DNA of 64,000 nucleotides, taken from Pseudomonadaceae bacterium. Lineage in GTDB: Bacteria > Pseudomonadota > Gammaproteobacteria > Pseudomonadales > Pseudomonadaceae. Positions 32,505 to 41,373 of the stretch are shown here, in pieces; the first letter of the stretch is position 1; each line of letters starts with the position of its first letter. The position numbers and the translations under genes were made by a program. The DNA lies in contig CAAFUS010000005.1 in NCBI GenBank assembly GCA_900766265.1, positions 124,001 to 188,000 on the forward strand, written 5' to 3'. The notes under the pieces were generated by a model. It was given only the letters and a program-made list of their open reading frames with translations. It made no database searches and was not told where the DNA came from.

Positions 32505-33634
32505 TTGAGCTTCCTCTCGTTGATATCGACCATGATCTGATGTCCGGCACGCTCGCGCAGGTACTGGACCACCGCCTCCTGCTCCCCGGCGAACTCGATC
32601 CGCTGCGCCTTGCTCTCGCGCTGGAAGGCATACATCGGGTCGTAGTACTCGCGCAACAGCCCTTCTATCCAGCCACGGTGCAGATCCACCTCGCCAGTGC
32701 GTGACTGCTCGGCCAACGCCTGATCCATCAACATCGCCAGGCGCTGATAACGCTCGCCGCCGAGGCGCTTGTGGATATTGGAAAGACTTTCCTGCAGCCG
32801 CACGGCAAAGGCTGCGAAGCCCTCGGCGCCGTGCTCATCGACGAACTCGGCGCACAGGTCGATCACGTAGTCCTTGAGGATGCGCTCCACGCGCCCCTCG
32901 AAGCTGTCTTCGAGCCAGATCACCGGGTAGTGCTGCATGTCCTTGAACAGCGGCAGCGGAATCGAACAGCGCCCGACCAGGCGCGCCTCGTCCTCCATGA
33001 CGAACTGCCTGTGGCCGGCGGCTCGCAGCCGGAGCAGGGTTATGGACAGCGCGTTTTCGAAGTCGATCTGCGACGGCTGCGGCGTGGCCCGCTTGCCGAA
33101 GCTCGACCCCCGGTGGTTGGCTAACCCTTCGAGGTCCAGACCGTTGGCCAGCTGTGCGATGACCTCCGTCTTTCCGGTCCCGGTCAGCCCGCCCACGAGC
33201 AGGAAGCGGCACTCGGCCAGGGCGCTGTCGAGGGTTTCCATGAGAAAGGTGCGCATCGCCTTGTAGCCGCCGACGACACGCGGATACTCGATACCCGCCT
33301 CGTCCCGCAGCCACTGCTGCACCAGCTGCGAACGCAGGCCGCCGCGAAAACAGTACAGGTACCCATCGGGATGGGCCTTGGCGAAGTCGGCCCAAGCCTG
33401 GATACGCTCGGCCTTGGTCTTGCCAGAGACCAGTCTGTGGCCCAACTCGATGGCGGCCTGCTGGCCGTGCTGCTTGTAGCAGGTGCCGACCTTCTGCCGC
33501 TCGATGTCGTTCATCAGAGGCAGATTGACTGCCCCCGGAAACGCCCCCTTGGCGAATTCGACAGGGGCGCGGGCATCGACCAGTGGCGCTCCGTCGAGAA
33601 ATAGCTGCCGGAAATCGCTGATGTCAGCGCGCAT
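32501..33634 (-). CDS. selU: tRNA 2-selenouridine synthase SelU (MnmH)
   Basis: SelU replaces sulfur by selenium in 2-thiouridine at the wobble base of some tRNAs, via a geranylated intermediate, using selenophosphate from SelD. The 377-residue protein has an N-terminal rhodanese domain with the active Cys in LYCFRGGLRSQLVQQWL, and a P-loop domain with GLTGTGKTEVIAQLANG. ATG 33634 shares its first A with the selD stop (TGATG). Order and overlaps make selD-selU-lipoprotein one translationally coupled unit. Confidence 0.95.
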   Translation of the reverse strand: MRADISDFRQLFLDGAPLVDARAPVEFAKGAFPGAVNLPLMNDIERQKVGTCYKQHGQQAAIELGHRLVSGKTKAERIQAWADFAKAHPDGYLYCFRGGLRSQLVQQWLRDEAGIEYPRVVGGYKAMRTFLMETLDSALAECRFLLVGGLTGTGKTEVIAQLANGLDLEGLANHRGSSFGKRATPQPSQIDFENALSITLLRLRAAGHRQFVMEDEARLVGRCSIPLPLFKDMQHYPVIWLEDSFEGRVERILKDYVIDLCAEFVDEHGAEGFAAFAVRLQESLSNIHKRLGGERYQRLAMLMDQALAEQSRTGEVDLHRGWIEGLLREYYDPMYAFQRESKAQRIEFAGEQEAVVQYLRERAGHQIMVDINERKLK

Positions 33635-34668
33635 CAAAGAACCTCGACCGCGTGCTGTCGTGCCTCGACCAGTTGCCCGATCGCCTCGAGCTGCAGCCCC
33701 AGCTGCGAGGCCATGGCGAGAAACTCGGCCTCGCCCTCCGGGCTTACCGCCACCAGCAGCCCCCCGCTGGTCTGGGGGTCGCAGAGTAGTTGCTGACGGT
33801 CCTCGGCGAGCGGCGCGATGCGAGCGCCATAGCTTTCGAAGTTACGGCCCGTGCCACCTGGCACGCAGCCTTGTTCCAGGTAGTACTCGACGCCCGGCAG
33901 ACGCGGCACGCGATCGAACTGGATCTCGGCGGTCAGACCGCTGCCGTCCGCCATTTCCACCAGGTGGCCGAGCAGCCCGAAGCCGGTCACGTCGGTCATC
34001 GCCCTGACACCGCCGAGCTTGCCGAACTGGGCGCCGGGCGTATTGAGGGTGCACATCCAGTCCCGCGCCAGACCGACGTCCTGCTCGCGCAACTTCGCTT
34101 TCTTCTCGGCCGTGGTGAGGATGCCGATGCCCAGGGGCTTGGTGAGGTACAGCTTGCAGCCGGCGGTCGCGGTGTCGTTGCGCTTCATGTGCGCCTTGCT
34201 GACCAACCCGGTGACAGCCAGCCCGAAGATGGGCTCGGGAGCATCGATCGAATGACCGCCCGCCAACGCGATGCCGGCCTCGTCGCACACGGCACGCCCG
34301 CCCCGGATCACCTCTCGGGCTATCTCTGGGGACAGCAGGTTGACTGGCCAGCCGAGGATCGCGATGGCCATCAGCGGCTCGCCGCCCATGGCGTAGATAT
34401 CGCTGATCGCATTGGTGGCGGCGATGCGGCCGAAATCGTAGGGGTCGTCGACGATCGGCATGAAGAAATCGGTGGTCGAGACCACCCCGCGTTCCTCGTC
34501 GATGCCATACACCGCGGCGTCGTCGCGTGAGGCGTTGCCCACCCACAAGCGCGGGTCGAGATTCTGCGCGCCGCTGCCGGCGAGGATCACGTCCAGCACC
34601 TTGGGCGAAATCTTGCAGCCGCAGCCGGCACCGTGGCTGTATTGGGTCAGGCGGATCGGTTCGCTCAT
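33634..34668 (-). CDS. selD: Selenophosphate synthase SelD
   Basis: SelD makes selenophosphate from selenide and ATP. From ATG 34668 (MSEPIRLTQYSHGAGCGCK) it has 344 residues. The N-terminal glycine-rich stretch HGAGCGCKISP contains the catalytic Cys where some organisms use selenocysteine; there is no in-frame TGA. The next helix includes the essential Lys. Later motifs TTDFFMPIVDDPYDFGRIAA, GWPVN and TDVTGFGLLGHL are typical. Its partner here is SelU, so tRNA selenation is supported by this locus; no selA or selB is seen in the window. Confidence 0.95.
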   Translation of the reverse strand: MSEPIRLTQYSHGAGCGCKISPKVLDVILAGSGAQNLDPRLWVGNASRDDAAVYGIDEERGVVSTTDFFMPIVDDPYDFGRIAATNAISDIYAMGGEPLMAIAILGWPVNLLSPEIAREVIRGGRAVCDEAGIALAGGHSIDAPEPIFGLAVTGLVSKAHMKRNDTATAGCKLYLTKPLGIGILTTAEKKAKLREQDVGLARDWMCTLNTPGAQFGKLGGVRAMTDVTGFGLLGHLVEMADGSGLTAEIQFDRVPRLPGVEYYLEQGCVPGGTGRNFESYGARIAPLAEDRQQLLCDPQTSGGLLVAVSPEGEAEFLAMASQLGLQLEAIGQLVEARQHAVEVL

Positions 34669-34833
34669 GGCACTTCTCGTAACGGTCGCTGAACGGGGCG
34701 CGAATTGTAGCAAAAAGGTTTGCCGCGCGGCCCGCGGCCGGCGGAGCACGCCGGTACCACGGGCGTTCCCGCAACGGGCTTGCGGCTACCGCCATGAAGC
34801 CTGAAGCTATCGCTCTGGACAGGGAGCAATGGC

Positions 34834-35835
34834 ATGAGCAAACGGGTCGCACTGGTTCTGGGTTCGGGTGGCGCTCGGGGGTACGCGCACATCGGCGTGA
34901 TCGAGGAGATCGAGGCGCGTGGCTACGAGATCGGCTGCATCGCCGGCTGTTCGATGGGCGCCGTTGTCGGCGGGATACAGGCGGCAGGTCGCCTGGCGGA
35001 CTACCGCGAGTGGATCGAAAGCCTCGACTATCTGGATGTCCTGCGCCTGCTCGACCTGAGCTTCAGCCTGGGCGCGATCCGTGGCGAAAGGGTCTTCGGC
35101 CGGATCCGCGAGATCGTCGGCGAGATCGATATCCAGGACCTGCCGATCCCCTACACCGCCGTGGCCACCGACCTCACCCACCAGCAGGAGATCTGGTTCC
35201 AGGAAGGCTGCCTGCACCAGGCCATGCGCGCCTCGGCGGCGATTCCGAGCCTCTTCACACCAGTCTTGCAGGGCAATCGGATGCTGGTCGACGGCGGCCT
35301 CCTCAACCCCCTGCCGATCGTGCCGGTGGTGTCGAGCCACTGCGACTTGATCATCGCGGTGAACCTCAACGGCAACAACCACGCCCAGTATCCGTTGCCG
35401 GAAATCGAGCGGCCCGGGCGGTTCGACATGATGGTCAGCTCGCTGACGGCGCACATCCCTTTCCGCCGCAAGACCGATGTGAACCCGCTGAGCCTGGAAC
35501 ACGATGTGGCCGTGGCGGCCGAAGGCACGGAGGACAGCCAGCCGGCCGCCGCGCCCACGGCCGAAGGCGCGCCCAAGTCAGCCGAAGGCTCGAGGGTGGC
35601 GGACGTGACCGGCCCGGCGTCGATGCTGGACCTGATCAACCAGAGTTTCGAGGTGATGCAGACGTCGCTTTCGCAGTACAAGGTCGCCGGCTATCCGCCC
35701 AACGTACTGATCAACATTCCCAAGCGCGCCTGCAAGTTCTACGAGTTCTACAAGGCGCCGGAGCTCATCCAGCTGGGGCGGCTGGTGGCCAGCGACGCCC
35801 TGGACGACTACGAGAAGTCCCGCGGGCAGCGCTGA
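34834..35835 (+). CDS. Patatin-like phospholipase (RssA type)
   Basis: This 333-residue protein has the patatin oxyanion loop GSGGARGYAHIGVIE at residues 10-25, the Ser elbow GCSMGAVVGG near 44, and the Asp dyad motif VDGGLLNPLP near 155, so the catalytic dyad is intact. The family cleaves acyl chains from phospholipids. Residues about 225-265 form a low-complexity Ala/Glu/Pro-rich insertion (AAPTAEGAPKSAEGS) not usual in RssA, followed by the normal C-terminal part. There is no signal peptide; a cytoplasmic or membrane-surface location is likely. It converges on the permease gene 15 bp away. Confidence 0.85.
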   Translation: MSKRVALVLGSGGARGYAHIGVIEEIEARGYEIGCIAGCSMGAVVGGIQAAGRLADYREWIESLDYLDVLRLLDLSFSLGAIRGERVFGRIREIVGEIDIQDLPIPYTAVATDLTHQQEIWFQEGCLHQAMRASAAIPSLFTPVLQGNRMLVDGGLLNPLPIVPVVSSHCDLIIAVNLNGNNHAQYPLPEIERPGRFDMMVSSLTAHIPFRRKTDVNPLSLEHDVAVAAEGTEDSQPAAAPTAEGAPKSAEGSRVADVTGPASMLDLINQSFEVMQTSLSQYKVAGYPPNVLINIPKRACKFYEFYKAPELIQLGRLVASDALDDYEKSRGQR

Positions 35836-35850
35836 GACGGCCGGTACGGC

Positions 35851-36915
35851 TTAGGCTTGCGGCTCCTGCGTGGGCGGCACGCCGGTTTCCTTGGTCACCC
35901 AGTCGGTCAGCAGGCTGTAGGCCACGGCCAGCAGGGTCGGGCCGAGGAACAGTCCCATGAAGCCGAAGGCCAGAAGGCCGCCGAACACGCCGAGTAGTAC
36001 GACCACCAGCGGCAGGTTGCCGCCGCGACTGATCAGGTACGGACGCAGCACGTTGTCCACCCCGCTGACCACGAACATGCCCCACACGCCGAGGAAGATC
36101 GCCATGCCGTAGTTGCCCTGCCAGGCGAGCCAGGCCGTGGCCGGAATCCACACCAGCGGCGGCCCCATGGGAATCATGCTCAGCAGGAAGGTCAGCAGCC
36201 CGAGCACCAGCGCCCCCGGAATTCCGGCGATGAGAAAGCCGATGAAGGCCAGCAGCCCCTGGGCCGCAGCGGTGCCGATCACGCCGTTGACCACCCGCTG
36301 CACCGTGCCGGCCACCAGCTCCAGGTAGTGATCGGCACGAGGACCGATCAGCCGCAGCAGCAGGCTGTGTACGAACGCCGCCAGCCGCGGCCCGTCGCGG
36401 TAGAAGAAGAACACCAGCACCAGGCTCAGCGCGAGCTCCAGGACCCCGCCACCGATGCGCGCGCTGCGCACCAGCAGCCAGTTACCGACCTGGCCGATGT
36501 AGGGCCGCAGGCTGTCGAACAGCGCGGTGCCCTGCTCGTCGATGGTCTCCCAGAGTTCGGCCAGGTATGACCCTCCCAGCGGCAGGTTGCCGAGCCATTC
36601 CGGCGGCGGCGGCAGGCCTTCGACCTGCAGGTCGCGAACCAGGGCGTTGGCATCGCGGATGTGGTCGGCGACGTTGAACCCCAGCCAGACCAGCGGAACC
36701 GCGACCAGCACCATCCAGCCAAGCGTGAGCAGACTGGCGGCCAGCGTCTGGTTGCCGCGCAGCGAACGGCTCAGCAAGCGCATCAGCGGCCAGCTGGCGA
36801 ACGCCAGGACCGCCGCCCAGAACAGGGCGGAGACAAAGGGCGCGAGTACCCAGAGACAGGCACCCAGCAAGGCCAGGAGCAGGATCTGCACCAGTAGGCG
36901 GTCGTTGTTGAGCAT
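35851..36915 (-). CDS. AI-2E family transporter
   Basis: This 354-residue inner-membrane protein of PF01594 has about seven to eight helices, with the long amphipathic middle region (about 70-140) and the conserved late helices (LLAFIGFLIAGIPGALVLGL, IPATAWLAWQGNYGMAIFLG, GGLLAFGFMGLFLGPTLLA). Named after TqsA, but most members move other solutes or ions such as Na+/H+; nothing here specifies the substrate. It begins at ATG 36915 and is transcribed on its own; upstream is the DUF4892 gene in the same direction, 133 bp away. Confidence 0.88.
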   Translation of the reverse strand: MLNNDRLLVQILLLALLGACLWVLAPFVSALFWAAVLAFASWPLMRLLSRSLRGNQTLAASLLTLGWMVLVAVPLVWLGFNVADHIRDANALVRDLQVEGLPPPPEWLGNLPLGGSYLAELWETIDEQGTALFDSLRPYIGQVGNWLLVRSARIGGGVLELALSLVLVFFFYRDGPRLAAFVHSLLLRLIGPRADHYLELVAGTVQRVVNGVIGTAAAQGLLAFIGFLIAGIPGALVLGLLTFLLSMIPMGPPLVWIPATAWLAWQGNYGMAIFLGVWGMFVVSGVDNVLRPYLISRGGNLPLVVVLLGVFGGLLAFGFMGLFLGPTLLAVAYSLLTDWVTKETGVPPTQEPQA

Positions 36916-37048
36916 GCGAGCGAACCCTATCGAATGAACGGCGCGAGCACCGGGCGCTGGCAGAAACTGCCGGCGCGCAAGTGTGCCTTAATGGCGCGGC
37001 GGCGCTACATCTTTTTGCATGCGAAGCGAAGCGCCTAGGGTGCGCCTT

Positions 37049-37867
37049 TCAGCGCAGCAGGCGAATGCGCAGGCCGTCCTCCTGGGACGGCTCGAGCTCG
37101 AGGCGCGTCGCCCTGATGCGCTCGGCCACCAGCGCATCGCGCCAGGCTTCGGACGCCCCGCCGGCCAGGCTGACGCGCAGGCTGCTGTCGAGGCGCAACA
37201 CGCTGGCGAGCAGGCCGATCCATGTCGGGCTCGGCTCGCCAAGACGCGGCAGGTTCAGCTCGCCACTGTCGCGCAACTGTCGCAGCAACGTCCCCGAGGT
37301 CGGCAGTAGTTCCCCGAGCGGCGCATCGGGCGCCAGGCGTTCGACATGCAGGTAGGGCCGCCCGTTGCCTCGTGTGATCCCATAGAGCGCGACCAGGCTA
37401 TCGGCATCGTCGGGCAGGCGCGCCAGCAGATACGCCTGTTGTGCTTCTGGGCCATAGAGCATGGACTTGCCAAAGATCGAGTTGGCCCAGAGGCTGCTCG
37501 AACCGCAGTCCCTCCCCTCGCACCAGAACAGCAGCTCGGCATTGTGCTCCAGCAAGGCCTCGCGACCCTGGGTGAAAGCCTCGATGCCGCTGTGGGTGCT
37601 GGGCAACAGGTAAGTGATCGCGGTCAGATCGCCGGCGGCGACCACCTGGGCGGCCATTCGCAGAGTGCCGCCAATACGACGCAGGGAATCCTGCGGGTAG
37701 ATGCGTTCATCGACGTGCCGCTCGCGATAGTCGACGATTTCGGCCTGGGGATAGCGCGCCAGTATCTGCAGATCGGCGCTGCCGGGTACGTCCGCGGCCG
37801 AGGCGCCAAGGCCGGTCAGCAGCAGGAGCGAAAAGCTGAACGGACGCAGCGAGGAGAACCTGCCCAT
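37049..37867 (-). CDS. DUF4892 family periplasmic protein
   Basis: From ATG 37867 this 272-residue protein has a signal peptide (SSLRPFSFSLLLLTGLGASA) and a mature part that matches DUF4892 as I recall it: IVDYRERHVDERIYPQDSLR near the start, then FWCEGRDCGSSSLWANSIF with two cysteines. The C-terminal half has the alternating pattern of an OmpA-like fold (LRDSGELNLPR...). Function unknown, probably periplasmic. The start codon is fused to the stop of a 48-codon gene by TGATG, so its translation is probably coupled to that gene. Confidence 0.82.
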   Translation of the reverse strand: MGRFSSLRPFSFSLLLLTGLGASAADVPGSADLQILARYPQAEIVDYRERHVDERIYPQDSLRRIGGTLRMAAQVVAAGDLTAITYLLPSTHSGIEAFTQGREALLEHNAELLFWCEGRDCGSSSLWANSIFGKSMLYGPEAQQAYLLARLPDDADSLVALYGITRGNGRPYLHVERLAPDAPLGELLPTSGTLLRQLRDSGELNLPRLGEPSPTWIGLLASVLRLDSSLRVSLAGGASEAWRDALVAERIRATRLELEPSQEDGLRIRLLR

Positions 37868-38013
37868 CAGCGCACCCGCATCGACAGGGTCACGGGAAGC
37901 GTCGGGGCCTGCAGCGCCCTGCCGTCGAAACGGGCCAGACCCGATTGCCCCGAGGGGGTGGACACGTCGTCGGGCAATGCGGCGGTGTAGAGATCGATCA
38001 TCGGGGCACTCAT
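37867..38013 (-). CDS. 48-residue small protein coupled to the DUF4892 gene
   Basis: The frame ATG 38013 to TGA 37867 codes for 48 residues (MSAPMIDLYTAALPDDVSTP at the N-terminus, ending TLSMRVR). The stop and the ATG of the DUF4892 gene share bases (TGATG), a strong sign of real translation. A GGAA stretch 7 bases before the ATG can serve as ribosome site. No signal peptide, membrane helix or known domain is seen. It lies 91 bp after the stop of an alpha/beta hydrolase gene, in the same direction. It may be a leader peptide for coupling or a genuine small protein. Confidence 0.6.
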   Translation of the reverse strand: MSAPMIDLYTAALPDDVSTPSGQSGLARFDGRALQAPTLPVTLSMRVR

Positions 38014-38104
38014 GGCAGGTTCCAGTCGCCAGCCTCAACAGTTGCCCGAATCAAGTCAAGGCACGCTTTGCGACAGACTTTTGCACGGCCTGCGCAAGCG
38101 CGAC

Positions 38105-38962
38105 TCAACCGGCGAAGAACGCGTTGAAGCGTGCGGCGACCGTCTCGGCACTCGCGTCGTCGTCAAGATGCAGATGATGGCCGCCGGCGATGCGGTGCAC
38201 CTGGAACGGCAGCTGCTCGACGAACGCCCGCTGCGTCGGCTGGGTCATCAGCCCCTGCTCGGCAAGGATCAGGCTCACCGGGCAAGCGATGCGGTCGACG
38301 AACGCCTGGGCATGGGCCCGAGTCAGACGCATCGCCGAGGGCAGCATCAGCCGCGGGTCGGTCCGCCAGGTAAAGCCGCCGGGCACCGGCATCAGCCCCC
38401 GCTGGGCGAGCGCCTGTGCCGCTTCGTGGCTGACCGCGCCGACGCCTTTCATACGCGCCTGCACCGCATCTTCGAAGCAGGCGTAGACGGGCTTGCGCTT
38501 GCTGTCGACTGCCAATTGCGCCAGCAAGGCTTCGCCAAGCCTTTCCGGAGCCCCATCCGCCTCGCCGGTGTAGGGAATCACCCCGTCGATCAACGCCAGG
38601 CGCTCGATGCGCTCCGGCAGCGCGCCGGCCAGCAGCACCGAGACGATCGCGCCCATCGAATGCCCCAGCAGCGAGAAGCGTTCCCAACCAAGCTGCTCGG
38701 CGGCCCGCAGGACATCGAGCGCATAGTCCCAGATGGCGTAGTTGACCCCGGGCGGACGGTGCCCCGAGTGGCCGTGGCCGGGAAGATCCAGCGCGACGAT
38801 GCGCAGCCCCTCGAGCCGCGGCGCGAGCCGGGAAAAGGTCGCCGCGTTATCGAGCCAGCCATGCAGCGCGATGACAGGCCGCCCGTCGTCGGGCCCGTAC
38901 TGGTGCGCGGCCAGGTCGACCCCGGACAGGCTCAAGCGGATTTCTTCGAATGGCGCGATCAT
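38105..38962 (-). CDS. Alpha/beta hydrolase
   Basis: This 285-residue alpha/beta-hydrolase has the oxyanion HGW motif (ALHGWLDNAATF), DLPGHGHSGHRPP, the nucleophile elbow LLGHSMGAIVS with Ser near residue 109, and a late His in IAGGHHLHLD. The pattern is that of epoxide hydrolase/esterase-like enzymes; substrate unknown. Its ATG overlaps the stop of the upstream hydrolase gene by 4 bases, so the two are co-translated. Signal peptide absent; cytoplasmic. Confidence 0.86.
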   Translation of the reverse strand: MIAPFEEIRLSLSGVDLAAHQYGPDDGRPVIALHGWLDNAATFSRLAPRLEGLRIVALDLPGHGHSGHRPPGVNYAIWDYALDVLRAAEQLGWERFSLLGHSMGAIVSVLLAGALPERIERLALIDGVIPYTGEADGAPERLGEALLAQLAVDSKRKPVYACFEDAVQARMKGVGAVSHEAAQALAQRGLMPVPGGFTWRTDPRLMLPSAMRLTRAHAQAFVDRIACPVSLILAEQGLMTQPTQRAFVEQLPFQVHRIAGGHHLHLDDDASAETVAARFNAFFAG

Positions 38963-39765
38963 GCGTACTCCTGGTCCAGCCCGGTCAGAGCCCAGCGGTT
39001 GAACAACTCACGCAGCAGCGCTGCCGTCTGTTGGGGATACTCAAGAGGAAACATGTGGCTGCCTGGCATGCACAGCGCCTCGCCCCGCGGCATCAGGCGG
39101 GCCAGCACGGCGTGATGAGGACGCACCACCCGGCTTTCATGCCCTCTGACCACGGCCAGCGGAACCTTGAGCATCAGCGGCCAGCCCGGCGTCACATGGG
39201 GAACGCTGCGATAGATGCGAATCTCGGTCTGCGGATCGAAACGCAGCCGGAACCCATCGCCATCGGCCGCAAGCCCGTGGATGACGTAGGCGTCCAGGCA
39301 GTCGGGATCGAATGCACGGAACAGCGGCTTGGCGGCGAAATAGTCCCTGGCCTGCTCGACGCTGGCAAAGCGCTCGCGCCGACCAAGGGTCTGCCCGGCC
39401 GGGGTCAGCCGGTCGATGAAACGGAGGCGCTTGGCGGCCCAGATGGCCGCTTGGTCGAACCAGGTCAGTACCGGCGAGTCGAGCATCACGACGCCGCGAT
39501 AGAACTCCGGCCGCTGCAGCGCGGCGTGATAGTGCAGTACTCCACCCAGCGAATGTCCGACGCCCCAGACAGGCTCCGGCAAGGCTGACAGCTGCTCGAG
39601 GAGCTCGCCCACCAGGTTGCCCCAGTTGTCGTCCACCGGAAAACGCGGATCGTGGCCGTGCTGTTCCAGATGCGTCACCCGGTAGTCGGGCGCCAAGGAT
39701 CTGAACAGCTTGTCGTAGGTCGCCGAGGGGAATCCATTGGCGTGGGCGAAAAAGACATTTTGCAT
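38959..39765 (-). CDS. Alpha/beta hydrolase
   Basis: ATG 39765 (MQNVFFAHANGFPSATYDKL) gives 268 residues. The oxyanion segment is FFAHANGFPS, the nucleophile is in GVGHSLGGVLHYHA, and the His in MPGSHMFPLEYPQQTA. It differs enough from the next gene to have its own substrate. The two form a coupled pair through ATGA. The frame is open 60 bp upstream without extra similarity. Such pairs of hydrolases are conserved at this Pseudomonas locus as I recall, but without assigned function. Confidence 0.85.
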   Translation of the reverse strand: MQNVFFAHANGFPSATYDKLFRSLAPDYRVTHLEQHGHDPRFPVDDNWGNLVGELLEQLSALPEPVWGVGHSLGGVLHYHAALQRPEFYRGVVMLDSPVLTWFDQAAIWAAKRLRFIDRLTPAGQTLGRRERFASVEQARDYFAAKPLFRAFDPDCLDAYVIHGLAADGDGFRLRFDPQTEIRIYRSVPHVTPGWPLMLKVPLAVVRGHESRVVRPHHAVLARLMPRGEALCMPGSHMFPLEYPQQTAALLRELFNRWALTGLDQEYA

Positions 39766-39888
39766 GGACGACGCAACATTCGGTCGGAAGCGCACATTGT
39801 CTGGCAGCCCCGGGCCGCCAGACAATCGCCATAGCCTGCCTGAATAGGCGGCACACCAGCCAAATCTGGCGCGGCGCCGGCCAAGGCG

Positions 39889-40332
39889 TCAGCTGCCCGG
39901 CTTTTCGCTGCCCAGGGGCACCACCGCAACGGTCAACCGGGAAATGCAGCTGGGCTTGCCGTCGTCGCCGCTGAGGCGAATATCCCAGACGTGGGTCGAG
40001 CGCCCGACATGGACCGGCCTGCAGACTGCCGCGACCCGCCCGCTACGCAGCGCTCGCAGATGGTTGGCGTTGACCTCGATGCCCACGCAATAGAACGCCG
40101 TCGGGTCTATGCACAGGTAGCTGGCCGTCGAGCCGAGCGTCTCAGCCAGCACCACCGAAGCTCCGCCATGAAGCAGACCGTAGGGCTGGTGGGTGCGGGA
40201 GTCGACCGCCATGCTGGCGGTGATGGATTCGCCGTCGAACCCTTCGAAACGGATGTCGAGCACTTCGCCGATAGTGTTCTTCTGGTTGGCGTTCAGTTCG
40301 TCCAGGTCGGGTTCACGTTTCCAAAGCGTCAT
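39889..40332 (-). CDS. Hotdog-fold acyl-CoA thioesterase (PaaI/EntH group)
   Basis: This 147-residue hotdog protein has the conserved HGGASVVLAETLGS helix, with the catalytic Glu in LAETLG, and the strand GIEVNANHLRALRSGRV. The group includes MenI, EntH and PaaI, which hydrolyse aryl-CoA or proofread acyl carriers. Length and motifs fit a YdiI/EntH-like enzyme; substrate unknown. It lies upstream of the hydrolase pair by 123 bp. A gap of 222 bp on the other side separates it from sixA. Confidence 0.87.
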   Translation of the reverse strand: MTLWKREPDLDELNANQKNTIGEVLDIRFEGFDGESITASMAVDSRTHQPYGLLHGGASVVLAETLGSTASYLCIDPTAFYCVGIEVNANHLRALRSGRVAAVCRPVHVGRSTHVWDIRLSGDDGKPSCISRLTVAVVPLGSEKPGS

Positions 40333-40554
40333 GCGGTTTCCTTGTTATTGGTTGTCTGTCAGCCGCCGCTCGCGAGCAAGCCGGCCGCCGGCCGCTGCTC
40401 AAGCAGCATCCATTATCGAGGGTAAGCCAGAAGAAAACGAATATCGATGGCCGAACGACCTGAGCCCGCGGCGACCGGGCACCGCCACGGGCAGCGGTCC
40501 CGGTTGACGGCCCGTGCGGTGCGCCCTGGGCAGGTGCGCCGCAAGGGGCCGCTG

Positions 40555-41019
40555 TCAGGCCTGACGGGGGTGTCGCAAGGAAACCAAGCTCATCAACCCG
40601 GCGGCGAGGTCCTCCCCTTCCAGCTCGGCAAGGCTGGCGGTCGCCATCGGCAGGGGGCCGTTGCGATGGCCGTCGACCAGCCAGCCGCCCAGCGCGCCCA
40701 CGAAGGGTTGGTGGGTCACCAGCAGCAGATCGTGCTCCTCGCGCCGATCCAGGTGGAGCATCGCTTCGCGCAGGTCCGACTCGGGGGTCAACCAGGGCAC
40801 GGTGACCACTGGCCCCTCGAAGCCCAACGCCTGGCGCACCAGCTCGGCGGTCTGCTGGGCACGGTTGTACGGGCTGACCAGGATCGCCTCGAGCTGCTGC
40901 CCTTCCAGATGCGCCGCGCTGCGACGCACCTCCTCGCGACCGGTATCGGTGAGGTTGCGCTCAGCATCGGTACGTGCACGCGGCTCGGCCTCACCGTGGC
41001 GCAGCAGCCAGAGCTTCAT
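40555..41019 (-). CDS. sixA: Phosphohistidine phosphatase SixA
   Basis: SixA removes phosphate from histidine, for example of HPt domains or phosphotransferase proteins. ATG 41019 begins MKLWLLRHGEAEPRA, with the catalytic RHG at residues 7-9. The 154-residue length, the conserved LTDTGREE and SPYNRAQQTAELV, and the later VTHQPFVGALGG all match. Its ATG overlaps the stop of the DUF4389 gene by 4 bases, so they are coupled. A longer frame extends upstream but is the DUF4389 gene in another phase. Confidence 0.92.
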   Translation of the reverse strand: MKLWLLRHGEAEPRARTDAERNLTDTGREEVRRSAAHLEGQQLEAILVSPYNRAQQTAELVRQALGFEGPVVTVPWLTPESDLREAMLHLDRREEHDLLLVTHQPFVGALGGWLVDGHRNGPLPMATASLAELEGEDLAAGLMSLVSLRHPRQA

Positions 41020-41354
41020 GGCTGGCCTTCCTGTGTGCCGGGCGGTGGTGTGACGACCTCGACCACTTCGATGTCTGCCGGACGCGGAGTCGGCCAGTCG
41101 GACATCGGCCAGGGCTTGCGCTCGGTATTGAAGGTCGCGAACCGGCCGATCTGCGCGATGTACTGGCTCAGGCTGTCGCCGAAGCGAAGCAGGCCTTCGT
41201 GCGGGGCACCGTTGATCAGACGCAGTAGCATCTGCAGCACCACGACAGCCAGCAACAGCAGTTCGGCGAGCTGCCAGACGAAGAAGAACAGCAGCATCCA
41301 GACGGTACGCAGGATGAGGTTTTCCCGGTCCGCGGTGCGAGTGAAATGATCCAT
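41016..41354 (-). CDS. DUF4389 membrane protein
   Basis: This 112-residue protein has one or two closely placed transmembrane helices (ILRTVWMLLFFFVWQLAELLL, then VVVLQMLLRL), a conserved LSQYIAQIGRFATFNTERKPWPMSDWP and a charged C-terminus rich in P and E. This is the DUF4389 pattern. The function is not known. It lies between gpsA and sixA, 19 bp after gpsA and overlapping sixA, so the three form one operon. Confidence 0.88.
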   Translation of the reverse strand: MDHFTRTADRENLILRTVWMLLFFFVWQLAELLLLAVVVLQMLLRLINGAPHEGLLRFGDSLSQYIAQIGRFATFNTERKPWPMSDWPTPRPADIEVVEVVTPPPGTQEGQP

Positions 41355-41373
41355 GGGGTACTCCTGCGGACAC

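Noticed and set aside
33634..34668. Possible selenocysteine use in SelD
   Set aside because: The active-site position reads Cys (GAGCGCK) and no in-frame TGA or SECIS-like element is present.
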